Below, piece after piece: positions 13,519 through 22,166 of a DNA stretch of 64,000 nt. The stretch is from assembly GCF_002374835.1 (NCBI RefSeq), contig NZ_NWVD01000006.1:118381-182380 (forward strand). The letters are read 5' to 3'. This DNA is from Sphingomonas ginsenosidimutans (lineage in GTDB: Bacteria > Pseudomonadota > Alphaproteobacteria > Sphingomonadales > Sphingomonadaceae). The notes below the pieces were generated by a model. It made no database searches. It had not been told where the DNA came from and was given only the letters and a program-made list of their open reading frames with translations. The translations under genes were made by a program, and so were the position numbers. The first letter of the stretch is position 1; every line of letters begins with the position of its first letter.

Positions 13519-14517
13519 TCAAGCCTCCTTCCCCTCATACGCCTCCACGATCCGGCCGACAATCGGATGGCGGACGACGTCGGCGGCGGTGAAGCGGCAC
13601 AGCGATATGCCCTCCACCCCCTCCAGCCGCGTCGTCGCATCGGCCAAGCCGCTCGCGCCGACGCCGCCGGGCAGGTCGGTCTGGTTCGGATCGCCGCAGA
13701 TGACCATGCGGCTGTTCTGGCCGAAGCGGGTCAGGAACATCTTCATCTGCGCGGGCGTGGTGTTCTGCGCCTCGTCCAGGATCACGAAGGCGTCGCCCAG
13801 CGTGCGGCCGCGCATGAACGCGATCGGCGCGATCTCGATCTCGCCCGATGCGATGCGGCGCTCCACCTGTTCGGCGGGCAGGCAGTCGTACAGCGCGTCG
13901 TACAGCGGGCGCAGGTACGGATCGACCTTCTCCTTCATGTCGCCCGGCAGGAAGCCCAGCCGCTCGCCCGCCTCCACCGCCGGGCGCGACAGGATCAGCC
14001 GCTGGACGCTGCCGGTGATCAGCTGCGCCACCGCCTGCGCCACCGCGATATAGGTCTTGCCCGTGCCGGCGGGGCCGAGCGCGAAGATCATGTCGTGGGT
14101 GGTCAGTTCGCGCATGTAATGCGCCTGCGCGGGGGTGCGCGGCACGATCGTCTTCTTGCGCGTGCGGATCATCACCGACGGCGCGGTCCCGCGCTCGGCG
14201 GAGATGATGCCGTCCAGCACCGGCTCGGCCGCCATCGCGATCGCGGCATCGACCAGCCCGGCATCGACCTCCTCGCCGCGCTGGATGCGCTGGTACAGGT
14301 CGTTCAGCACGTCGCGCGCCAGCGCCACCTGTTCGGCAGTGCCTTCCAGTCCGATGCGGTTACCGCGCGCGGTGATATAGACGCCCAGCCGGTTCTCCAG
14401 CGCCACCAGATGCTGGTCATACTGGCCGAACAGCTGGCTGAGCAGCTGCGGCCGGTCGAACAGCAGCTCGACACGCGAACGTTCGCCGGCGCGGGCGGGA
14501 AGGGGCTTGCGGCTCAT
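13519..14517 (-). CDS. phoH: PhoH-family ATPase
   Basis: The 332-residue product has an N-terminal KH-like segment (residues 15-75) and a PhoH ATPase domain. Walker A is GPAGTGKT at residues 148-155 and Walker B is [12 protein letters not shown]. The family is linked to RNA metabolism and is almost always found next to ybeY. The start [11 protein letters not shown] at 14517 matches family length; a longer open frame upstream has no family resemblance. A 169-bp gap with low-complexity GGC runs precedes it. Confidence 0.95.
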   Translation of the reverse strand: MSRKPLPARAGERSRVELLFDRPQLLSQLFGQYDQHLVALENRLGVYITARGNRIGLEGTAEQVALARDVLNDLYQRIQRGEEVDAGLVDAAIAMAAEPVLDGIISAERGTAPSVMIRTRKKTIVPRTPAQAHYMRELTTHDMIFALGPAGTGKTYIAVAQAVAQLITGSVQRLILSRPAVEAGERLGFLPGDMKEKVDPYLRPLYDALYDCLPAEQVERRIASGEIEIAPIAFMRGRTLGDAFVILDEAQNTTPAQMKMFLTRFGQNSRMVICGDPNQTDLPGGVGASGLADATTRLEGVEGISLCRFTAADVVRHPIVGRIVEAYEGKEA

Positions 14518-14686
14518 GCGGTTCCTTGGTGGTTGGACGACGGGCGGTCGGACGATGCACGGCGGTGCGGGCCGCGGCGGCGGCGCGACGGGCGCGATTC
14601 GGGGCGGCGCACGGGCATCGGTGATCAGTGTGGCAGTCCCGGCGGCGGGGGAACAGCGCAAAAATCTGCGCGAACGCCGCTGCGGA

Positions 14687-15574
14687 TCAATTCCCGAACG
14701 GGCGCGGCGGGCGACCGCGCAGATATGCCGATGCGATGTCGTGATACGGGAAGCCCTGCGCCCCCAGCGCGCCGAGTAGCCGCCGCAGATTCGCGTGGCT
14801 TTCCCCGCTCGCCGATCGCGCCTCTTCGGTGGCCAGCCACGTGTCGTTGACGCTGAGACCTCCCGGCCCGGCGACCAGCGGTCCTTCCACCAGCCGATCG
14901 ACCCGGCGGCGCACGGTCGCGTCCGACAGCCCCAGTATCTGCGCGATCCGCGGCACGCGGATCGGCAGCCGCAGCTGCGACGGCAGCGGCTCGGCATCGG
15001 GGGTGGCGAACCGCCGTGCCAGCGTGGGATCGGCGACGATGCGCCGGTCGCTTGCGGCGAGCACGGTGGAGAAGATCACCAGGTCCAGCCGGTCGTGATG
15101 CGTCTGGTGGTTGGCGCGCGCCACCGACAGCATCAGATCGACCGAGGCGCGGACCCCGCTGTGCCAGTGATAGGGGCGCTGGGAAACGGGGAAGGCGGGC
15201 AGCGCGTCAATGCGCGCCATGTCCTCGATGAAGCGGACCAGCGCGTCATGGGCCAGCGCGCCGATCGAGGCATAGGGTTCGTCCTCCAGCGTTGCGATCG
15301 TCACGATGCCGCCGCGCCGGCGCGCGCACAGCCCCGCCTCCACCAGCGCCGCGACATGCCGCCGGGTCGTCTCGAACGGCAACCCCAGGCTGTCGGCCAG
15401 CGCCAGCACCGGGGTCGCCAGCCCGCCGTCCAGCGTGCGGCGCACCAGTAGGGTGTAGATCATGAACCGGTCGACCCGCCCGTCGAACAGCGGCAGCGCC
15501 GCCGACATGATCGACGTCTGCATTTCCGCCAGCAGCCGCGTCATCGCGCGAATCGGGGGAGTGGGGGCGAGCAT
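14687..15574 (-). CDS. Winged-helix transcriptional regulator (unassigned family)
   Basis: The 295-residue protein has two DNA-binding-like segments. One is VLALADSLGLPFETTRRHVAALVEAGLCARR near residue 55. A second, VPRIAQILGLSDATVRRRVDRLVEGPL, lies in the C-terminal third. Both have the MarR/GntR-like helix-turn-helix shape. The region between is mostly helical with no recognisable ligand domain. Two such segments in one chain are unusual. The ATG at 15574 is the first in frame, but a start at the internal MTRLLAE is possible. It separates miaB from phoH, which are usually adjacent. Confidence 0.65.
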   Translation of the reverse strand: MLAPTPPIRAMTRLLAEMQTSIMSAALPLFDGRVDRFMIYTLLVRRTLDGGLATPVLALADSLGLPFETTRRHVAALVEAGLCARRRGGIVTIATLEDEPYASIGALAHDALVRFIEDMARIDALPAFPVSQRPYHWHSGVRASVDLMLSVARANHQTHHDRLDLVIFSTVLAASDRRIVADPTLARRFATPDAEPLPSQLRLPIRVPRIAQILGLSDATVRRRVDRLVEGPLVAGPGGLSVNDTWLATEEARSASGESHANLRRLLGALGAQGFPYHDIASAYLRGRPPRPFGN

Positions 15575-15678
15575 GTGCCCAAAATAACTAATCTGTATTG
15601 AAAGCCATCCAGTGGCCCTCAAAACGGGTATACGAAAACCATCTATCGCCGGGCCGATCCCGCCCGACGATCGCGCCT

Positions 15679-17022
15679 CTATGCGACCGCCGCGACCGGT
15701 GGCGCGACCGTGCCCGCCAGCGAGTTGGGGCCCGCCTGGGCCAGCGTGACGCGCACCAGCTCGCCGGGCGCATGGTCGCCGACGATATGGACCGACTGGA
15801 GCCACGGCGACTTGCCCAGCCACTGCCCCGGCAGCTTGCCCGGCCGCTCGATCAGCACGTCGCACGACCGCCCCACCGACGCCGCGTTGAACGCCGCCTG
15901 ATCGCGATTGAGCGCGGCCTGGAGCGCCTTGAGCCGTTCGTCCATCACCGCGGCGGGCACCTTATCCGGCATCGTCGCGGCGGGGGTGCCGGGGCGCGGC
16001 GAATACTTGAAGCTGAACGCCTGCGCATGGCCGACCGCGTCGACCAGGCTTAGCGTGTCGGCGAATTCGGCGTCGGTCTCCCCGGGGAAGCCGACGATGA
16101 AGTCGCCCGACAGCGCGATGTCCGGGCGCGCGGCGCGGATGCGGTCGATCAGCCGCAGATAGCCGTCGCGGGTGTGGCTGCGGTTCATCGCGCGCAGCAC
16201 GCGGTCGTTGCCCGCCTGTACCGGCAGATGCAGGAACGGCATCAGGCTTTCGACGTCGCGATGCGCATCGATCAGTCCCTGCGCCATGTCGTTGGGGTGG
16301 CTGGTGGTATAGCGCAGGCGCACCAGCCCGGGGATCCGGTCCAGCGCGCGGATCAGGTCGTGCAGCCCGCGCCCGTCGCCTTCGGTCCAGGCGTTGACGT
16401 TCTGCCCCAGCAGCGTGATCTCGCGCGCGCCGGCATCGACCAGCGCCTTCGCCTCGTCGACGATCGCCGCGAACGGCCGGCTGACCTCGGCGCCGCGCGT
16501 GTAGGGGACGACGCAATAGGTGCAGAATTTGTCGCACCCCTCCTGCACCGTCAGGAACGCGCCCGGCGCCACCTTCCGCCGCGCGGGCAGCGCGCCGAAC
16601 TTCGACGCGGCGGGCATGTCGGTGTCCAGCGCCGGCGAGCCGTCCGCGGCGCGCGCGACCAGTGCGGGCAGGTTGTGGTACGCCTGCGGCCCGACGACCA
16701 CGTCCACCTTGGCGCGGCGCACGATCTCCTCGCCCTCCGCCTGCGCGACGCAGCCGGCGACCGCGATCATCGGCGCGGAGCGGCCATGCGCGCGCGCGTC
16801 CTTGCGCAGCCGGCCAATGTCCGAATAGACCTTCTCGGTCGCCTTCTCGCGGATGTGGCAGGTGTTGAGGACGACCAGATCGGCATCGCCCGGCGTTGCC
16901 GCCGCGGTCATCCCCTGCGCCGCCATCAATTCGCCCATGCGTTCCCCGTCATAGACGTTCATCTGGCAGCCGAACGACTTGACGTGAAAGGTCTTGGGCG
17001 GGGTGGCGGCGGGGGCGGACAT
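15679..17022 (-). CDS. miaB: tRNA-2-methylthio-N6-dimethylallyladenosine synthase
   Basis: MiaB is a radical-SAM methylthiotransferase that modifies A37 of tRNAs reading UNN codons. The 447-residue protein has an N-terminal UPF0004 domain whose auxiliary Fe-S cluster ligands are Cys19, Cys55 and Cys91. The radical-SAM motif CxxxCxxC is at Cys163, Cys167 and Cys170 (GCDKFCTYC). A TRAM-like domain follows at the C-terminus ([20 protein letters not shown]). The start [10 protein letters not shown] at 17022 gives the family length. Confidence 0.97.
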   Translation of the reverse strand: MSAPAATPPKTFHVKSFGCQMNVYDGERMGELMAAQGMTAAATPGDADLVVLNTCHIREKATEKVYSDIGRLRKDARAHGRSAPMIAVAGCVAQAEGEEIVRRAKVDVVVGPQAYHNLPALVARAADGSPALDTDMPAASKFGALPARRKVAPGAFLTVQEGCDKFCTYCVVPYTRGAEVSRPFAAIVDEAKALVDAGAREITLLGQNVNAWTEGDGRGLHDLIRALDRIPGLVRLRYTTSHPNDMAQGLIDAHRDVESLMPFLHLPVQAGNDRVLRAMNRSHTRDGYLRLIDRIRAARPDIALSGDFIVGFPGETDAEFADTLSLVDAVGHAQAFSFKYSPRPGTPAATMPDKVPAAVMDERLKALQAALNRDQAAFNAASVGRSCDVLIERPGKLPGQWLGKSPWLQSVHIVGDHAPGELVRVTLAQAGPNSLAGTVAPPVAAVA

Positions 17023-17071
17023 GGCGCGCGGCCTTAGCCGATAAGTGCCCGCCGCGCCAACCCGCGCCGGA

Positions 17072-17509
17072 TCAGCGGTAGAGGGCGGACACGTCCGTTT
17101 TCCACCCGCACAGCCCGATGACGCGGCGGTCGGTGACGATCGGCGCGGCGACCAGCCGCATCCACCGCACGCCCGCGTCGCGCAGCGCCACGTCGATCGT
17201 GAAGCCGCGGCAGTGGCGGATCGCATGGGCGCGCAGCCGCTCCATCGCGGCGCGCGACAGTTCCTCGTACCGCCACAGCGCGTGGGTGCGATCGGCCGCC
17301 GCGTCGGGCGCCATGCCAAACAGTTCGCGCACGCCGGGCGCCCAGGTCAGCTGCCCGCTGGCCAGATCGCAATGCCAGTGGCCGGTGGTGCCGGCGCCCG
17401 CCGCCACCCCGTCCGTGGCGGAATCCAGCAGCAGCCCCAGATCGAGACGGGCATCGCGCTCATAGAGCGGCCAGCTGTGGTGAAGCGGGAACGGTTCCTG
17501 CGGGGCCAT
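17072..17509 (-). CDS. Short PAS-domain protein
   Basis: This 145-residue protein is essentially one PAS domain. Features include [20 protein letters not shown] near residue 42, [20 protein letters not shown], and a PAC-like end [20 protein letters not shown]. No kinase, GGDEF or DNA-binding output is attached, so it probably works by protein contact. It sits between plsC and miaB on the same strand, 49 bp before miaB. The ligand is unknown. Confidence 0.75.
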   Translation of the reverse strand: MAPQEPFPLHHSWPLYERDARLDLGLLLDSATDGVAAGAGTTGHWHCDLASGQLTWAPGVRELFGMAPDAAADRTHALWRYEELSRAAMERLRAHAIRHCRGFTIDVALRDAGVRWMRLVAAPIVTDRRVIGLCGWKTDVSALYR

Positions 17510-17546
17510 ATCCTGTCCTCGTCGGACATAATATGGATCAATAGGC

Positions 17547-18308
17547 TTAAGTGTGTGTTACCGCGCCGGAAAGATCCCCGCCTGCGGCCACGATCCGCTC
17601 GCGCGCCTCCGCGGCGATCGCCTTCCTTCCGCCGGTCGGGGCGAAGGGGGGCAGGAAATGCAGCGTCGCGGTGAAGGTGCCGCGACGGTTCAGCACGCGC
17701 GTGGCATGCGACTGGCCCGGCTCGTCGCCCACCCAGGCGAGTTCGTCGGTCGCCGCGCCATAGTCGATGCGCACCGGCTGGATCATCAGCCCGGGCGGCG
17801 GCGGGTCGATCGCCCCCAGCAGCGCTGCCTTGAACGGAAGCAGTTCGCGCCCGTCGCCGGTCGTCCCCTCGGGAAAGATCGTGATCGCCCAGCCATGCGC
17901 CAGCGCGTCGCGCAGCTCGGCCACCTGCCGCTCGATCCCCATGCGGTCGCCGCGGCGGACGAACAAGGTGCGGTTGAGCGTGCACAACCAGCCGACCAGC
18001 GGCGCCCCGCGCAATTCCGCCTTGGCGACGAACGCGCTGCCGGTCGCCCCGGCCAGCAGCAATATGTCCATCCAGCTCAGGTGGTTGGACAGGAAGATGA
18101 CGTCGCGGCGCAGCGGCGTGCCGACGATCCGCGCGCGCGCGCCGAACAGGCGCGCGGCGCTGCCCAGGAACAGCCGCGGCCAGGGGGAGGGAAGGTGCAG
18201 CAGCCGCCACAGCCCGTGCACCGTCAGCGCCGCCGCCAGCAGCCCCACCAGCGCGGCCAGCCGGGCGATCGCGCGGGCCGAAAGCCGCGGTTCCGGGCGG
18301 GCCGTCAA
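17547..18308 (-). CDS. plsC: 1-acyl-sn-glycerol-3-phosphate acyltransferase
   Basis: PlsC makes phosphatidic acid from lysophosphatidic acid at the inner membrane. The 253-residue protein has an N-terminal membrane helix (residues 15-35), the catalytic motif NHLSWMD (HxxxxD) near residue 75 and the substrate motif FPEGTT near residue 145. The start appears to be a TTG at 18308 with a GAGG-type site 6-8 nt upstream, 13 bp after the fur stop. It is probably co-transcribed with fur, and a divergent member acting on another acyl acceptor cannot be excluded. Confidence 0.9.
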   Translation of the reverse strand: MTARPEPRLSARAIARLAALVGLLAAALTVHGLWRLLHLPSPWPRLFLGSAARLFGARARIVGTPLRRDVIFLSNHLSWMDILLLAGATGSAFVAKAELRGAPLVGWLCTLNRTLFVRRGDRMGIERQVAELRDALAHGWAITIFPEGTTGDGRELLPFKAALLGAIDPPPPGLMIQPVRIDYGAATDELAWVGDEPGQSHATRVLNRRGTFTATLHFLPPFAPTGGRKAIAAEARERIVAAGGDLSGAVTHT

Positions 18309-18321
18309 CCGCGCCTCACCG

Positions 18322-18750
18322 TCAGTCGCGGCGCAGCGCGACGCCGTACAACTCCATCCGGTGATCCACCAGGCGGAACCCCAGCCGCTCCGCGATCGCC
18401 TTTTGCAGCAGCTCCAGCTCGGGATCGACGAATTCGATCACCCGGCCGGTCTCCACGTCGATCAGGTGATCGTGATGCGCCTCAGGCGAGGGTTCGTAGC
18501 GCGCGCGCCCGTCGCCGAAATCGTGGCGGTCGAGGATCCCGGCCTCCTCGAACAATCGCACCGTGCGATAAACGGTGGCGATCGAGATGCCCGGGTCGAT
18601 CGCGGAGGCGCGGGCATAGACCTTCTCCACGTCGGGATGGTCTTCGGCTTCGGACAGGACGCGCGCGATGACGCGGCGCTGTTCGGTGATGCGCAGTCCC
18701 TTTTCATGGCACAGCGCTTCGAGGTCGATCTTGCGGGGCATGGCCCCCAT
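18322..18750 (-). CDS. fur: Fur-family ferric uptake regulator
   Basis: The 142-residue regulator has the Fur winged helix (GLRITEQRRVIARVLSEAED and ISIATVYRTVRLFEEAGIL) and the metal-binding dimerisation region with HHDHLIDVETGRVIEFVDPE. It lacks the C-terminal CxxC zinc site of E. coli Fur, which is common in alphaproteobacteria, where Fur homologues can respond to Fe or Mn. It may start at MPRKIDLE (18741) instead. plsC follows 13 bp downstream and rimI precedes it by 66 bp. Targets may include the TonB receptor at 49.4 kb. Confidence 0.93.
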   Translation of the reverse strand: MGAMPRKIDLEALCHEKGLRITEQRRVIARVLSEAEDHPDVEKVYARASAIDPGISIATVYRTVRLFEEAGILDRHDFGDGRARYEPSPEAHHDHLIDVETGRVIEFVDPELELLQKAIAERLGFRLVDHRMELYGVALRRD

Positions 18751-18816
18751 GTAGTGCGATCCGCTTGTTGCGAAAAGCGCTACCGACTCGCAATTGAGGC
18801 GAGCCGAACGATTCGC

Positions 18817-19296
18817 TCAATCCGCCAGCATCCGAACATAGGTATGCGCGTCGAACATCGCGCCGTCGCGCCCGCGATAATAATGGCGGCGCACCCCCGC
18901 CGGCGCGAAGCCGTGCGCGGCATACAGCGCGATCGCCGGATTGTTGGCGCGCACCTCCAGATGCAGCCTGGCGACCCCGCGCGCACGGCAGTCGGCAATC
19001 ACCCCGCGCAGCAACGCGCCGCCGGCGCCCGCGCGGCGGTATGCCGGGTCGACCGCGATCAGCAGCAGCTCGGCCTCGTCCATGATCGCGCGGGTCAGCG
19101 CGAACCCCGCGGCGACCCCGTCGACGCGCGCCAGCGTCAGCCACACGCCCGGCATCGCCAGGATACCGATGCACTGGCTGCGGGTCCACGCCTCGCCATA
19201 TTGCGGGTCGAACGCGGCGGCCATGATCCGGTCGACGGTATCGGCGTCGGCGGCCCCGGCGCTCGTCAGTTCGACCATCCGCGATCGCGTGCTCAT
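18817..19296 (-). CDS. rimI: GNAT acetyltransferase, RimI-like
   Basis: The 159-residue protein is a GNAT-fold N-acetyltransferase. The acetyl-CoA pyrophosphate loop is LLLIAVDPAYRRAGAGGALL near residue 77, and the C-terminal part LEVRANNPAIALYAAHGFAPAG matches RimI (ribosomal protein S18 alanine acetylation). The overlap with tsaB (ATGA at 19296-19293) is the classical tsaB-rimI arrangement and supports the assignment. Confidence 0.9.
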   Translation of the reverse strand: MSTRSRMVELTSAGAADADTVDRIMAAAFDPQYGEAWTRSQCIGILAMPGVWLTLARVDGVAAGFALTRAIMDEAELLLIAVDPAYRRAGAGGALLRGVIADCRARGVARLHLEVRANNPAIALYAAHGFAPAGVRRHYYRGRDGAMFDAHTYVRMLAD

Positions 19297-19928
19297 GCCG
19301 GCACCACCCCGCCGGGCAGCTTGGCATCGGGCGCGCGACCGTAGAAGGGGGTCGCGGGCAGCGCGCGTTGATCGGCGGGCAGCAGCAACGCGTGGCGCGC
19401 ATCGGGCAGCGCCTCGACGGTCGGGATCGCCGGATCGATCGCGGTCAGCCAGCGCGTCCCGCTGCCGATCGCGCGCCCGCCCGCGAGCGCGGCCAGCGCG
19501 GCGGCGGGGGCCAACGATCGGGGCGCGTCCAGCACGGCGAACGGGGCGGCAAATGCCTGCACGAACACCTCGCCATGCCCGCCCTCGGCCACCACGGTCA
19601 GCGTGTCGCCGTCGGCGCCGCCGTCCAGCGCGGCGGCGGCGACCAGTGCCAGCGCGCCATAGCCCGACACGCTCGCGCCCCAGCCCAGCGCCAGCCCGCG
19701 CGCCGCGGCGATGCCGACGCGGATGCCGGTGAAGCTGCCTGGTCCGACATCGACCAGGATATGGTCGGCACGCCCGCCATCGGGAAGCTCGGCGATCATC
19801 GGCACCAGCCGCTCGGCATGGCCGCGCCCGACGACCGCGTGCCGCGCGTCGATCAGCCGCCCGTCCTCGAACAGCGCGACGGAACAGGCGGCGGTGGCGG
19901 TGTCGATGCTCAGGATACGCGGCGGCAT
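19293..19928 (-). CDS. tsaB: tRNA threonylcarbamoyladenosine biosynthesis protein TsaB
   Basis: TsaB is the non-catalytic partner of TsaD in making t6A at position 37 of ANN-decoding tRNAs. The 211-residue protein begins MPPRILSIDTATAACSVALF, an ASKHA-fold opening, and contains the signature VDVGPGSFTGIRVGIAAARG. It lacks the metal-binding histidines of TsaD, as expected. The start at 19928 is chosen because upstream codons are poorly conserved in character. It overlaps rimI by 4 bp. Confidence 0.93.
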   Translation of the reverse strand: MPPRILSIDTATAACSVALFEDGRLIDARHAVVGRGHAERLVPMIAELPDGGRADHILVDVGPGSFTGIRVGIAAARGLALGWGASVSGYGALALVAAAALDGGADGDTLTVVAEGGHGEVFVQAFAAPFAVLDAPRSLAPAAALAALAGGRAIGSGTRWLTAIDPAIPTVEALPDARHALLLPADQRALPATPFYGRAPDAKLPGGVVPA

Positions 19929-19980
19929 CGCATGCTCATGCCACGGGGCGCGCGCTTCGCAAGTCCCCGTGCGGGGTGCG

Positions 19981-20574
19981 TCACGCGATCCGGTTGAACT
20001 TCTCGAACGCCGGCCGCGGGCTGCGGTCGAAGATCGTCGCGGGATCGCCATAGCCCAGCGTCGAGATGAAGTTGGTGCGCACCGACGGCGTGTCGGCGAA
20101 GAACGCCTTGTCCACCGCACCCGCATCGAAGCCGGACATCGGCCCGGTATCCAGCCCCAGCGCCCGCGCCGCCATGATGAAATAGCCGCCCTGGAGCGAG
20201 GAGTTGCGGAACGCCGACGCCTCGCGCAGCTCGCGGTTGCCGTCGAACCAGCTCTTGGCGTCGGTGTGCGGGAACAGCTCGGGCAGATATTCGTGGAAAT
20301 CCACGTCCATCGCGATGATCGCGGTGACGGGTGCGCCCAGGACCTTCGGCTTGTTGGCGTCGGAACATGCCGCCGCCAGCGTCGCCTTCGCCGCGTCCGA
20401 TACGCACCACACGATCCGCGCGGGCAGCTGGTTGGCGGACGTCGGCCCCATCTTCATCAGGTCCCAGATCGCGTGCAGCTTGTCCTCGCCCACCGGTTCG
20501 TCGCGATAGCCGTTGTAGCTGCGCGCGGTGCGGAACAGCTGGTCGAGCGCGGCATCGTCAAGGGCACGGGACAT
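19981..20574 (-). CDS. Nitroreductase-family protein, RutE-like (malonic semialdehyde reductase)
   Basis: The 197-residue protein has the FMN-binding nitroreductase fold. It includes [20 protein letters not shown] at residue 14, the flavin-binding [14 protein letters not shown] and [11 protein letters not shown] near residue 137. The pattern matches RutE/HadB-like malonic semialdehyde reductases, which use NAD(P)H to reduce 3-oxopropanoate, but other rut genes are absent, so its physiological substrate is uncertain. It sits alone between nifU and tsaB on the same strand. Confidence 0.82.
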   Translation of the reverse strand: MSRALDDAALDQLFRTARSYNGYRDEPVGEDKLHAIWDLMKMGPTSANQLPARIVWCVSDAAKATLAAACSDANKPKVLGAPVTAIIAMDVDFHEYLPELFPHTDAKSWFDGNRELREASAFRNSSLQGGYFIMAARALGLDTGPMSGFDAGAVDKAFFADTPSVRTNFISTLGYGDPATIFDRSPRPAFEKFNRIA

Positions 20575-20623
20575 GGCGGGGCAACCTTTCGTGAAGGGGG
20601 AAGGATCGGCAGGCGCGCGCCCG

Positions 20624-21196
20624 TCAGACCGCGCGGACCTCGGTCACTTCGGGGACATAATGGCGCAGCAACTGCTCGATGCCGTTCTTCAGCGTCGCGC
20701 TCGACGACGGACAGCCCGCGCACGCGCCCTGCATCCTCAGGTACACCTTGCCCTTGTCGAACCCGCGATAGACGATGTCGCCGCCGTCATTGGCGACAGC
20801 GGGGCGAACACGGGTTTCGATCAGGTCGCGGATCTGCGCGACGATATCGGCGTCGGCGGGATCGTCGACGATGCCGTCATCCTCCGCCGGCACCGCGAAA
20901 TCGGCGGATGCGGCCCGGAACAGCGGCATCTGCGCGGTGAAATGATCCATCAGGATCGCCAGCACGTCGGGCTTCAGCATCGTCCATTCGACGCCGGGCG
21001 CGGCGGTCACTGACACGAAATCGCGGCCGAAGAACACGCCGGTGACGTCGCCCAGATCGAACAAGGCGGTCGCCAGCGGGCTGGCCTCCGCCTCTTCGGG
21101 GGTGGCGAAATCGCGCGTGCCCGCGTCCATGACGGTGCGGCCGGGCAGGAATTTCAGCGTGGCCGGATTGGGCGTGGCTTCGGTTTCGATCAGCAT
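20624..21196 (-). CDS. NifU-family Fe-S scaffold protein (NfuA-like)
   Basis: The 190-residue protein has an N-terminal Nfu domain ([20 protein letters not shown]) and a C-terminal NifU domain with the cluster-binding CxxC motif [10 protein letters not shown] near residue 150. Proteins of this arrangement carry Fe-S clusters from the scaffold to target apoproteins. The suf operon is 9 kb away in this window and could supply clusters. The ATG at 21196 overlaps no neighbour. Confidence 0.93.
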   Translation of the reverse strand: MLIETEATPNPATLKFLPGRTVMDAGTRDFATPEEAEASPLATALFDLGDVTGVFFGRDFVSVTAAPGVEWTMLKPDVLAILMDHFTAQMPLFRAASADFAVPAEDDGIVDDPADADIVAQIRDLIETRVRPAVANDGGDIVYRGFDKGKVYLRMQGACAGCPSSSATLKNGIEQLLRHYVPEVTEVRAV

Positions 21197-21271
21197 GGCC
21201 GCGATGTGGCGCGGGACGCGGCGCGGATCAAGCGTGCGGGCGGAAAGGAAGTGTTTCCGCCCGGCAAGCCG

Positions 21272-21988
21272 TCATGCCCCCGCGCGGCGCATCCACCGCA
21301 GCATCCGGTCCGCCACCCAGCGTCCCGGCTGGCGCAGCGGTCGCGCGAAACGGATCGCCAGGACGATGCGCGCGGCGCCGCTGTCGTTCCACATTTCGTG
21401 TTCGCACGTGTCGTCGAACACCAGCGTCTCGCCCTCCGCCCAGCGGACGATCCGGTCGTGCACGCGCATCCGCACGTCGCCGTCGCGCGGCACCGCCAGC
21501 CCCAGGTGACAGGTCAGCAGCGCCCGCGTCGGCCCGCGCCGCGGCGGAACATGCGCGCCCGGCGCCAGCGCCACGAACGCCGCTTCCTCCACCCCCGCGA
21601 TCGCCGCGATCAGCGCGCGCGCCGCCGGCCGGTGCGCCAGCGCGGCGTCGACGGGCGCGCCGTGGCGCCACAGCACCGGTCCGGCATCGCCCTGCGCCTC
21701 CGTGCGGATCGCCCGCCAGTCGGCGCGCAATGCCGCGGTCCAGCCGAACCCGCGCATGTCCAGCACCGGATCGCCCGGCACCAGTGACCAGCCCGCGATC
21801 GGCCGGTCCATCAGCCGCGACATCCGCTCGGCAAGCCCCATTGGCCCAGGGGGAAGCGGCAGGGGCGCGGGGATCGGGGCCGCGACCGGCGCGGGGACGA
21901 CCGCGCGCGGGCGCGGCGCGACCGGCGGCACGGCGACGGCGTCGTCGTCGCTCTGGTCACGCAGGCGTGCGGCGGCACCGTCTATCAT
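21272..21988 (-). CDS. Aspartyl/asparaginyl beta-hydroxylase-like protein
   Basis: From the ATG at 21988, which follows GGAGG at 9 nt, the product has 238 residues. A Pro/Ala-rich low-complexity segment occupies residues 18-50. The C-terminal half resembles the Asp_Arg_Hydrox family of 2-oxoglutarate/Fe(II) oxygenases: HVPPRRGPTRALLTCHLGLA contains the 2-OG-type region and EGETLVFDDTCEHEMWNDSG supplies the second metal His. Relatives hydroxylate protein Asp/Asn or lipid A acyl chains (LpxO), so the substrate is open. It is divergent from the M16 peptidase. Confidence 0.78.
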   Translation of the reverse strand: MIDGAAARLRDQSDDDAVAVPPVAPRPRAVVPAPVAAPIPAPLPLPPGPMGLAERMSRLMDRPIAGWSLVPGDPVLDMRGFGWTAALRADWRAIRTEAQGDAGPVLWRHGAPVDAALAHRPAARALIAAIAGVEEAAFVALAPGAHVPPRRGPTRALLTCHLGLAVPRDGDVRMRVHDRIVRWAEGETLVFDDTCEHEMWNDSGAARIVLAIRFARPLRQPGRWVADRMLRWMRRAGA

Positions 21989-22166
21989 CGCTTCCGTCCT
22001 CCGCTCGCCGGCACGGCCCGCCGGCATGGCGCCCGATGCGATGCCGCTACCGGCGCAACGCGACCAAAACATGGCGTCTTGCGGGCGATGTCATGGGGAT
22101 CGGCGCTCGGCGCGCGCCGAGCGGAGCGATGTTGCCGCCGCCGGGGCGCGCGCCTACAAGATCGCC

